Shown piece by piece: positions 48,033-59,601 of a DNA stretch of 64,000 bases. Every line of letters begins with the position of its first letter. The stretch's first letter is position 1. The DNA comes from Calycina herbarum (lineage: Eukaryota; Ascomycota; Leotiomycetes; Helotiales; Pezizellaceae), in the NCBI GenBank assembly GCA_001414485.1, contig LLEY01000012.1, forward strand, positions 310,001-374,000. The letters are read 5' to 3'. Under the pieces are notes generated by a model. It did no database searches, was not told the origin of the DNA, and was given only the letters and a program-made list of their open reading frames with translations. The position numbers and the translations under genes are program-made.

Positions 48033-49906
48033 TTTAAAGTGTACACTGATCACAAAGCACTTGAGTACTTCATGACGACTAAGCAGCCCACTAGCCGCCA
48101 GGCTAGGTGGGCTGAACTACTCTCTCAATACTCCTTTATGATTATGTACCAGGCTGGCAAGGACAACACTCAACCTGACGCCCTTACACGAAGAGAACAA
48201 GACGTTGGCCCTCAGGACGAGCTTAAAGCACTTATCCGTACGAAAGCCTTACTTCAGCCAGAACAACTAGACCCAGCGATCACCGAAAACAACTGCCTAG
48301 AGCTCGCTCCCTTAGAGGAGGCCATTCACGTGCCGCACCTATTAGTAGAGCGACTCTTAGTAGCCAATCGTACAGCCGAATCACTTGACGCCCTTCGGAA
48401 GCAAGCAGAGGAACAGCTAGGAGACTTTCAATTGGACAATGGCCTACTTCTCCACCAAGGACGATTAATGGTGCCTACCCAAGATACCCTAGTAGCTGAT
48501 CTAATTCGAGAAGCTCACGACCAAATCTCTTCCGCGCACCCAGGCAAAGCGAAAACTGCTCGAATCCTCAGCCAGAAGTACTATTGGAAGGGACTTACTC
48601 AGGATGTGGCCCAATATGTCCGCAACTGCCACTCTTGTAAGCGAGCCCACGTCCCCCGAGACCGTACGCCAGGACTCCTCCACCCACTGCCAGTTCTGGA
48701 CCGCCCTTGGCAGCACATTACTATGGACTTTAAGTCATTCCCAAAAGATAAATTCGACTACGACACCGCCTATGTAGTAATTGACCGTTTAAGCAAGCAA
48801 AGCATCTCCATTCCTTGCTATAAGACAGTAACTGCTAAGGACATGGCACGGCTTTATGTTTCATACGTCTACAGACACCGAGGAGCGCCACAGACAATCG
48901 TATCAGACAGGGGACCCCAATTCGTCTCTAACTTCTGGGCAGAATTCTGCCGGATACTAGGGGTTCAGATCAAGCTTTCTACAGCCTTCCACCCACAAAC
49001 GGATGGACAGACAGAAATCATGAACCAGTACTTAGACCAACGCTTACGCCCCTTTGTCAACTACTACCAGGATAACTGGTCCGAGCTACTGCCTATCATG
49101 GATTACGCCCAGCTGACGCTACCCCATGAAAGTATTGGAATGTCGCCTTTCGAGCTCCTGAACGCCTGCCCTCCTCGTACCTCTTTTGACTGGAATACGC
49201 CAAGCCCTACTACGCCGAAAGAGAAGCTGAACCAAGAAGAGGCACAGCAAGGAGTTGGGAAGCTCCAAGAAGCATGGGAAACAGCTCGTACGATTATGAA
49301 GGAAGCGCAAGACAAGAAGCGAAGAGATATTGACCCCCACCGGCGTGAAGTAGACTTCAAGGTAGGAGACAAGGTCTGGGTATCTACAAAGAATTGGACA
49401 ACAGAGCGCCCCAGCCATAAGTTAGACCACCAGATGGCGGGCCCGTACGAGGTTATTCGAAAAGTAGGACACTCTTACGAAGTCAAACTGCCAGCCTCTA
49501 TGAAAGTACACCCTATATTCTCAACAGACCGCCTACGAAAAGCTTCGGACGACCCTTTACAAGGACAAATAAATGAGCCATCTCCGCCCATACAGGTTAC
49601 GGACGATAAGGAGTGGGAAGTGGAAGAAGTGGTTGCAGTAAAGAGGTTAAGAAAAGCACTATACTACAGGGCAAAGTAGGTAGGCTATGACGAAGATCCA
49701 GAGTGGTACCCAGCGTCAGACTTTAAGTATTCGCCGCAGAAAATTAAGAGCTTTCACTTACAATACCCTACAAAGCCAGGACCCCCGAATCGACTACAGG
49801 AGTGGATTAAGGCTTGGGAGGATGGATTGGATTCGTACGAAGAATTGGATGATAACACTGAGATGCCTACAAGCTTGAGAGCAAGCTTTTTTCAAAGGGG
49901 GGGTAA
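48033..49906 (+). pseudogene. RNase H end, integrase and chromodomain of gypsy family 2
   Basis: The frame opens within RNase H (VYTDHKALEYFMTTKQ and ARWAELLSQYSF). It then carries an integrase with intact HHCC (EAHDQISSAHPGK ... NCHSCKRAH) and DDE residues: MDFKSF, VSDRGPQF, TDGQTEIMNQ. A C-terminal GPYEVIRKVGHSYEVKLP block follows. The frame is open for 546 codons to TAG at 49677. It continues directly as VGYDEDPEWYPAS, a chromodomain, so the TAG replaced the Trp of the usual W-x-GYD motif (TGG to TAG). RT and protease are absent. The integrase could still fold, but nothing here supports expression. Confidence 0.85.
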
Positions 49907-50028
49907 TGTGACGGTTCTGACCGTCACGTACCATTTATATCACGTGGCCTCGCTTAGCGAGCCACCTCTTGTATCTATAGGGGTGCTAGCCTGCGGCTCA
50001 TACGAAGCCTTCGTACTTATAGGCTAAT
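49907..50028 (+). repeat. Truncated 3' LTR of gypsy family 2
   Basis: After the polypurine tract CAAAGGGGGGGTAA the sequence starts TGTGACGGTTCTGACCGTCA, an LTR-like TG start with a short palindrome. About 120 bp later, near 50028, composition switches abruptly to RIP-type AT-rich DNA, so the LTR is cut. It does not match the candidate LTR at 45347, as expected if this is a two-family chimera. Confidence 0.6.
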
Positions 50029-53000
50029 AGACCTAGTATTTATTAAATATTAAACAAAGTTAAGTGATAAAAGAAAAATCACGTGCTGAAATATAAACCC
50101 TAACCTAACTAGAAATAGTATATTGTTTAAAGTAGTAAAGACTAACTAGTAAGATTATATAAAAGCAAGAGTAAAAAGTAAAGACTTATATTCCTTTAAC
50201 GTAGCGAGTAGAAACCTCTAGTATAGTAAGAGCTATTGCTTATATAATAGCCTAAATTATCCTCTTCTCTTTTATAGAGTGATCTAGTTCCTTTGTTAGA
50301 TTGACGATCTAGAAAGGCTTTGCTATAGCCTTTATAACTTTAATAAAGTAAATATTAGACCGGACCTGTTATTAAAACTATAACTACTAAACTATACCTA
50401 AACTATAACTTTGTTACCTTTAGCAAAAGTAGAAGCTACTAAGGCTAGACTATTATCTATGTTAGTAGTAGAAGTACTATTAAACTTATTAGAGAAAGAG
50501 TTACTACTATTAAAAGAATCTAACAAAAGCTTAGATTTAAGAACCTTAATTCTTAAAGGATTATTAATAGTATATCCCTTTCTATAATAAGATAATAAAT
50601 CTTTTAAGACTTTAAGTATAGGTTCCTCTACTATAAGTTATATAGAGAACTTAGGCTTTTCTAGGCTAAAATAATTCTTTATAGCTTTTAAGCTAAGGAA
50701 AGGACTAAGCTTACTTAAAAGGATTATTCTAAATTTTAGATATAGGTTTTCGCTGTTATATTCTTTAGCTAGGTTATTATATAATAGCTATTTCATAGAG
50801 CCTCCTTAGATTAAGTCCTAACTTAAGAGAGAGCTAAGAACAGCGATGTTTTCTATAAATATCTCCTAGTTACAGAAGTATTAGACATTTGGTACTCGAT
50901 TAAGGGCTAAGTAAGAAGGAGGTGTATAAAGTCTTTTTTGTCTCTTAGGAGCTGTTAAAGGAGGAGGAGATAAGGTCTACCTTATTAATATTAGTATAAT
51001 AGATAAGAGTAGTATTAGGTAGTAAAGTTTAAAAAGAATAATAAACTAATTCTATATAATCAAAAGCTTAACTTAATTAAGTGTTAGCACTTCTATACTC
51101 TCTATTCTCTTTAACTTCTTTAACCTTATTAACTCTCTTAGACCCCTAGGCCTTCTAAACCTTAAAATCAACCTCTTTAGACTTCTTAAAACTCTCTTAT
51201 ACTCTCTTCCCTTATTTATCACATATATTCATAGGTATTAAGAAAGAGTATAGCTTATTATAAGAATAATAAGTAGTAGAAGTATAATCGAAAAGAGAAA
51301 TATATTAATTTTCTCTTACTAGAAATTAAATTAAAAGCGAAGCTAAGAGGTAAGACTAGAAAATAAATCCTAAGGATTCTTATATAAGAGATAGAGGATA
51401 TACCTTATATTATAGCTAAGAATAAGGGATTTACTCTCTAACCTAGTTTATCTTACTTTATTAGTATTTTTACTCTTATTAATATATTAGTATATTTACT
51501 TGAACAGTTTTCTTAAAGTGTTTACTTAAAGTAAGAGGCTTGTATATAGGCCTAGCCAGCCTCGCTTAAAACTCTCTATTAGGATTATATTCTTAAACCT
51601 CTAAGTATATTAATCTATTTATAACTTTGATATATAGAAGAAGCTAGTTAATTTATAAATTATAACTATATAGACAAGGCCTGTATAATAATTAAATATA
51701 TAATAGAGGGGATATTATATAGTCTATAAGCGAATAGTATCTCGCTTAATATCCTTTAAATGTAAAATCTTAAGCTCGAGGTCTTTATATAGAGAAGCTT
51801 ATATATTAGCAAGTATAATAGATTCTTATAACTAGACCTCTACTAGTATTTTCAGCCTTCTAAGCTAGACGTTTATTAATATCTATTTCTTATATAAGTC
51901 TAGCCTATATTAAGCTAGAAACTTTAGGTTAAGAATAAGGTTAGTAAATGTAGAACTCTAGCACTTATAATCTGTAATTACAAATCTAAGAGTTAATAGA
52001 ACTTAGTACTAGCAGAATAGAAGGCTTAATAGTTCTAATATCTATCTCCTTATTTTAATAAAGAGAATAGAAACTAGTTCCTTAGGAATATTAGAGAATA
52101 AGAGGTTATACTTATAAGTAGAGCGTACTAGGACGTATAGAAGCGGAGAGATATATAAGATATAAAGGTCGTCTAGCTCGATCTAGGTAGCTTCTCGATT
52201 ATTAGTAAGATAATATATAAGTATAAGGAGATACTTATATTACATATTTATATCTAAGATTACCCTCTCTATAGTTCTAGTTATACTATTAACTAAACTA
52301 GTACTAGTTTTTATATTTTATAAAAGTATAACAAGTATTCTTTTAGTAAAAGTAAAGAGCCTAGATCCTTTAAGAGTGCCTACTTCTCCTACTTAAAACA
52401 TTATTCTAATAAGAAGTAAATAATCAACAATAGGTATATTTAGTATATTATACTAAGCTAGGAAAAAATAGATCTTTTATATATTCTTTTTAATAAAGGT
52501 TTCTAGCTAGGTAAGGTTAACATCTTTACAAAGTTAATTAACTCAGATTATTACCTAATCTAGTAGAATCTCTCCTCTTACTATTCTTTCTACTATAGTT
52601 TAAGAATTTAAGATATTTACATCGTCCTCAGTTAATATTATAGAACATACTCTCTCTAACAAGGCTTAAAATTATAGGTCTTCCGCTTGTTACATCTGCT
52701 TTATAAGAAAAACTACCTTCTTAAAACAGTTCTAAATAAACTTTCTAGCTTAAAGTACCTAGATATTATAGATGTCCTATCTCTATATTATATAGCTACT
52801 TATAGAAGTAAATTAATTAAAGTCCTCTAAATAGATTATAATAGAGAGGCTACTAAAGACAGCTAAGCTCTCTCTATCTCGATCCTATATAGCGTTATAG
52901 CAGTTATCTAGTTAAACAAGGGCCTTAAGGCCTACTATACTAATCTTATTAAAAATAAAGATTCTTTTATAAGTAAGCTTTAATTTTATAGTAGAACATA

Positions 53001-56000
53001 TAAGCTAGTTACTAAACAAAGAAAGAGCAGAGTAGTAAGTGAAGCTACTAATATTTATAGCTATAGCCTTAGTTAAAGCTATTAAGAGAACTTCTTCTTC
53101 TCTCTGAATAATAGAGAGGCTAAAGAGAAACGCTTTAATTAAATAAGTCTTTCTAGTACTACCGACCCCTCTAAGGTATAGCAGGAATTGATCCTTAGAA
53201 GTATTTACTATAATAGAATATAGGATCTAGTTAAATAAAGCTTAGATAATAAGTATCTATTTACTATTAAGCTAGTAATAGCTTTAAATTAAGGAAACTA
53301 CTAAGTTAGTAGTAGGAGTAATTTAAAATATAGCTTGTAGAGTAGGTAGTAAGGCTATAGAGAGAGGTTAGAGGTCTAGAGATAGGACTAAGGATACTAA
53401 TTAATTATTAGTAGAAAGTAAGAGTATAGTCTTATAAGCAGAAGTTTCTAATCCCAAATCTGTTTAAAGTTCTTTACTCTATGCCTTAACTATTATACTA
53501 TTATAAAAGTATATACTAGTATCTAATAGATTAAGAAGGACCTATAGCCTACTAGTACTATAGTTTACATTACCACAGATATCTAAGGCTACCTAGAGTA
53601 GATAGTATTAGGTAGGAAGTAGAGTAGCAAAGTCGAAGTTAATATTAACCTCTTTCTTATTATTATAAGTATAATAATCTATACTCTCTAAATAGTTATT
53701 AAACTTAATACTACACTCTCTCTAGTTCTTATCAGCAGCTTCTTTACTACGCTATAAGAGTAAAACATTCTAAGATAGATATACTAGATATAAAGAGAGA
53801 GATTAAATAACTTAGTCCTAGATATATATATTCTTATATTCAAAGACTCGAAGTTCCTAGAGCTGGTTTTCTAAGAAAGCTAAAGAAAGTTCATTCTAAG
53901 AATAGAATAACCTAAGTAATATCTTATTAATCTTATCCTAGGTCCTAGATATATTTAGCTATATACTTTCGTCTACCTCTCGAAATCGAGTAAAGCTTCT
54001 ATATAGAGAAGGCGTCGCTAGTACTTCGCTTAAGTTTACTAAGACTTAGACGTAAGTTATATACTATAAGTATATATTATTAAATAAAAAGTACATAGTA
54101 CGTCTAACAGCAGCAGCTAATATCTATATAAAGATTTAAGAAGTATATTTATAAAAACAGAGACCTACTAGTCTTAGACCTCGTTTTTTATAGTTCTTAT
54201 ATAAAGAAGGATGCCGACTTTCTAAGTTAAACTTAGTATACTATTCTACCTCTGTTATACTAATATTAGGATTTAAATTATCTAGTAACATAGTAAGTAT
54301 AGCCTAGAAAGCAGTCTTTACCTAGTAAAAGTTAATCGTTCTAGACCAACCCTTTTATAGTATATAGAATAATAGTTAGTTTAGGAGGAAATAAGCTACT
54401 ATAGAAGCTCTAACCTCAGTATCCCTTATAAATCTATAGTACGCTTTTAATACAAATTTAGCTATATCTAGTAGTAAAAGGACTAGTAAACTAATGTTTA
54501 AAGCAGCTTTAGCCTTAGTAACCTTCTAAGATTTCTTTAAAACAGTAGCAGTAAGTATAAGCTAACCACGATCTATCTAGGACTTTGTAATATAGTTAGT
54601 TATATAGTAGATAGCTATAAGAACCTTTAGTAATAAAGGTATAAAATTAATATCGTAGTTATATCTAATTATAGAAGAGATAATAGGGTTATATTTATTA
54701 ATAAACTAATAATTTCTCTATATCTATATAAAACCCTCAGCTGTTATAATAGATTCTAGTACTAGTGGCTTTAGAAATAAGAAACGGTAGATCTGAAGAA
54801 GGGATTTTTACGACCTTAGACTCTTATACTTATTATCTACTTATTAAGTCCTAAGGCGAGCTTTTATATCCTTTCTTTAATATTTAGTATAGATATAAGT
54901 ATAAATATATATTTGTACCTTAGTAGTAATATTATTAGAGTTAATACTAAGAGTATCTTAAAACTCTTTAGAGGTTATATAGTTAAGTATACTAAAGGTA
55001 GCTAAGCTAGGAGGTTCTGTTGTAGTAAACTACTAATCGAATATAAGATTAACTATCTCTTTTACTATTAACTTTATATAGGTAATAAGTCGACCTTGGA
55101 ATTTACTATTGTTAGTTAACCGCTAGGATAAGTTTGTAGTACTAAAGTTCCTAGATAGCTAGGTAAATCTGTAAAGGTGTAATATTATCTAAGTCGTTAA
55201 CTTTACTACTCTAAAGTACGAAGAAATAGTACTAAAAATGCTAGTCTCTTAAGATAGATACTTGAAAAAACAGTTGAAGAATGTAGTAATAATAATATAG
55301 AAGTATTAAGCTATTAGAGTTAGATTCTTTAGTATTAACTTAAGTAAGTGTAACTGGATAGCTATATTATCTAAGCTAATATCTTCTCTAGCTAGCTTAA
55401 TAATAAAGATATTCTCTATATTACGGGGATTAAGAGTAAACTAAATAAGCGGAAGCTTAAAACGACTAATCTTCTTGAAAATAAGGTTTTAGAGTCTTAT
55501 CTTTTCTTTGAAAGACTTTAGATTAAAGGATGAAATAATCCTTATATTATTAATTAAGATATAAACTACTAGGTTTGTAATTTTAGACTTGTTTTAGAAT
55601 TGAATAGTAGTAGTATATAGCTTATTACTGGAAAGTCTTACTAGATCTGTAGTAGTAGTACTCTAATAACCCTTTTTAACCTAGAGATAGTTTTTAAGAC
55701 ATGCTTGTTAGATGAGAATTAGGTTATAGATGTAGAATATAAAGTTATAGTATTAAGAGAATCTAGAATATTAGTTACTATATATAATACTGAAAGGGTA
55801 TTACTTATAAGTAGGAGTGATATAATATAGTATATTTTGTAAAGTCTTGAAGTAACACCTTTTAAGGACGACTCCTATTTATATTATCTAGATGCTCTCT
55901 AATACTATATAGAAATAGGGTTAGGAAAGCACTTGTAAAGTATATAGGGTTAGTAAACGAGTTAAGAAGTAGTAGTCTAAGAGCACTCTTATAAGTAATA

Positions 56001-58230
56001 TAAGAGTTGACTAGGTTAGAAGAGGTCTCTATTCTTAGACTAGTAGAGTTTTCTCTATACGGAAGACTCGAGTGTAGCTCTTATATAGTAGTACCTATTA
56101 GTAGAGCTTGACTATAAATAGGAATTAATCTAGATATACTAGGTAACCTCTTAGACTCCTTACTTTCTAGAATAGTATGAAGACTAGCTAGTAGAGCCTT
56201 AGTAGGCTGTAGATCCTAGCTATAGAAGTTAGAAAAGAAGGACTAGGTAAGAATTGTTCCTAGCTTAGTATCTTCTACTTCTATATCAAGCTTATTCTTA
56301 AATAAGCTATCTTTTAAAGAAGTTGTATATCCCTCTCGCTTATCTTAAACAGGAGAAGCTATACTAGTCTAAAGAGTAATAAATATATCTTAAATCTCTT
56401 AAAAGATATAGTCTTCAAGCTAAGAGTCTAATAGCTTATAGTTAATAGTTACGAATTTATATATAGGGTTATAAGCGTAGAGCTATAATAAAGCTTATAG
56501 GACCTTACCCTTACTAATAGAGCAGAAGCGAGCGAGGTTCTCCTCTAACAGTAGAGTCTCTCTTTCCTAGCTTACTATAATAGTAGTATAATCTTATAAC
56601 CTTTTAGTAGAGAGGATTATAAGGATATTACTTAGGTCCTGTTTTATAGTAATATAATAACCGCGTACCTCTTTGTAACTAATACTTTTATAATTACTAG
56701 AAGTAAGCTTTAGAAAGGTACTAATAATATAAGTATAAGTAATAAAGTATTCCTTAATAGTATTAAGGTCTTAAAGTGTAGTAGGATAATCTTAGTAGAA
56801 TAATCAGTTAATAAAGTTCCTAGTAGATAATAGCGGAATTTTCTTTTTTATAATATAGGAATTATAAGTTAAATAGAGAGATAGTCGATTATTATTAACT
56901 ATATAGGAATCTAGTCTAGTTTAAGTTTCTTAAAAGTAGTATTATAAATTTTCATCTTAAAGAGAGATAGAAATAGTATAGTCTGCTTAGAATAGGCCTC
57001 TATATATTCTATAAGGTAGTTGTATAGAGACGTGTATAATAGCTCTCTGATATGCTCTTATATAAGATATCTGAATATCTAGTGTAATAACCTCTAGGAA
57101 TTTAGATGAAACGCTTCTTATATATTCGAACTCCTGTCTTAGGAAAGATGGGATTACGCTATTATAGTCGAGCGCTAAGAGTAAGACATTCCTTGTCCTA
57201 GAAATAAAACTATGAGTAATAATTTCTAGATCTAGAATAGGTAACTATACCTTGATCTACTGTCTTTTATACCTATGATCTGCCTCCTTATACTTAGGTT
57301 ATTACCCTGCTGGCTAGCTACTGGTAGCCTAGATGCAGCCCTAGCTTCTAACCTTGTCTTATCTTACAAAGCTTTCTACTCACGTTCTTTAAGACAACGT
57401 GCTCCTGCACTCTTACGCTAGAGTTCCTAGTTACGCTTAATAGTAGTAGAACTAGAAGGTCTTAAATTCTCTTTATAAGCAGCTTCTTGTTCTTTATTTA
57501 CCTTCTACTACTTTATCTAGGCGTTGGAAGCTTTATTATACTTATACTATTAGTCTTAGAACTTAATATCTAGATTTAAGTCTTATACCTTAAACCTTTT
57601 ACTCTAGTTTTCTAGTAGTCTAGCTGTATTAGTAAGTTTACGCTGCTATACTTGTCGCTCTAGCTCTTGAACCTTTGTTCTTTAAAGTTCAATTATACGT
57701 ATCCGCTGTTAATTTATAAGTAGCTATTCTATACTATTAGGATAAGGCTAGACCTAAGAACTAGATATTTAAGATATATAAGAAGTAGCGAGTAGTAAAG
57801 TAGAAGAAGCTATTCCTAAAACTAAGTTAACTATTATATTTATATAAGGATACTACTAGAGTAGTTTATATATAAAGTATAGATAAAAGACAGATAGTAA
57901 AAGATTAATAATTATTTCTCTAGATTCCTAGACATTATCGAGATATAAGTGTTTACTTCTATACTAGTACAGATGTAGAACGCCTCTATACGTAACTATA
58001 GACCTCTACTCTAATATTTAGCAAAATAGAATATAAGAGTCGTCCTCGGTATAAGATTCTACTATAAGGTGAAAGTTATTATATTAGATAAGACCTATAA
58101 TAACGAAAAGAAATATAGTTATACAACTAAAGGTAATATAAAAGCCTATTACTAAGCCTTACCTATATACGATATTCTATACTACGCCTATTTTAGACCC
58201 TACTATATAATCTATTAATAATATAACAAA
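50029..58230 (-). mobile_element. RIP-degraded Helitron-like element
   Basis: About 8.2 kb of CA/TG-poor sequence whose only recognisable coding signal is on the minus strand. A PIF1-type helicase lies at 51700-53270, and a long charged, stop-filled region runs upstream to about 57800. This layout (a single very long gene ending in PIF1 helicase) fits the RepHel protein of Helitrons. I could not identify the Rep HUH motif or the TC...CTRR ends, so the limits are only composition boundaries. The rest of the interval holds no other recognisable gene. Confidence 0.55.
51700..53270 (-). pseudogene. PIF1-like helicase domain, RIP-inactivated
   Basis: Reading the minus strand downward from about 53260 gives YLRGVGSTRKTYLIKAF, a mutated Walker A (GGTGKT). 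LLIALTKAIAINISSFTYYS follows, matching LLLAPTGAAA.NI.G.T. Near 52900 VSMV-like and ALRPLFN remnants mark the Walker B region, and EDFN.. near 52820 marks GDF.QLPP. Near 52330-52240 comes NIKTSTSLVNSITRTIE, matching the N....GL.NG..G.V block of PIF1 enzymes. Order and spacing are right. Stops and G-to-A changes (for example GK to RK) abolish activity. Confidence 0.72.
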
Positions 58231-59601
58231 AACGTAACAAAAACTCGCTTATTTTTTTAGCTCTCTCGTAGTATTCGGCTAGAATCTTTTTTAGTAACCT
58301 TCTTCTCTTAGCAAGCTAAGAGTACGAAGGCAATCTCAAGCTCTCTCGAGCTCTCCTCTTCTCCTCAGCTTAGAATCTTCGAATAGACAGTTCTACGATT
58401 CTATAACCTACACCTTAGACCGTCCGCCTCGCGCGGACTACACTTCGTACGTGTCGTCATATTAAAGGTAAGGCAGAAACAGGTATAAAAATCCTCTTAT
58501 TTTATAACTTTAAACTTATACCTTTGGCAGGAACTTATAGGTATATTAGCGACGTACTCCTAGTATATATACTTATACGAGATCACCTCGATAAATAACT
58601 CGAAGCTTTTACACCTTTTCCTAACGACGATAAAACCCTCCTATATACGAATACCCTTAATATAAAAGCGAAGCCTAAAAAGTATCGTTATCTCCTTAAA
58701 TCGGTTATTTATTATACTACGGTTGTTTTAGTTCTGTAGGCAAAGTAGGTATATCTTAAAGAGTAACTTAAGTAGGATGAATATAACGAGGCTTAGAGAA
58801 AGGTACTCTATCTATAGAATAGTAAGTATACGCCTTAAATCGATACAACTCCTAAGCCATCTTCTCTAGTACTACTTTTAAAGTCTTAAAAGTCTCTTCT
58901 CTCTAATCATATACGAGCTCGAAGTATAAGGAATCCGACAACTTTTAAGGATAAATACAACCGATACTGTCGATCACTACTTATATCCGAGCACCTATAA
59001 GGCCATCTAGCGTAGTAGAAAGCGAACGAGTTAGAATACTCTTATCTTACTCAAATAGCTAGAGATATACTATCGATACTAGGAATGTCGGCTAAGGTTA
59101 AGCGTCTCTTTTTAAGTATAAAACACATAATATCTCTAGCAAGGAATGGGCTTTATATAGACGGAATAGAGGCTAGAGAGTATATACGGAGCTAGACTAT
59201 AGCCGGAATAGTCTTAGATAACTATTACGAGTACCTAAGTACCTAGATATAAGTGTATAAGAACTTATAATTATAAGAGGATCTAGACTAAATAGCCTTA
59301 ATTTACATCTTTTACACATTTTACTCTTTTTTTATTTCTCGCTTCTATTGCCTAATTAGGTAATCGATTTATTTAACAGATATCTAATATCTATTGGATT
59401 TATCGATTATTTAGTAGTTTGGATCGGATAGTTCACCAATTTTAGTAGATTGGATCGGATATGTCGATTATTTATTAGATAAATATCCATCGAGAGCACT
59501 GGAAGTGACGTTGGAAGTTCTATTAATTCGCTAGGAAGCTTCCTTTGGCGAGCCAATTAATGTGACTCTGTTTTACATAGTTCTGCTACACAGCATATGC
59601 A
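58231..59601. other. Unassigned sequence between Helitron-like region and pseudogene
   Basis: 58231-59340 is moderately AT-rich with a RIP signature and a CG-containing patch near 58428-58460; no protein is recognisable. 59401-59475 carries short direct repeats: TCGATTATTTA at 59403 and 59464, and TTAGTAG(T/A)TTGGATCGGATA at 59411 and 59442. Composition returns to normal by about 59480. Confidence 0.5.
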
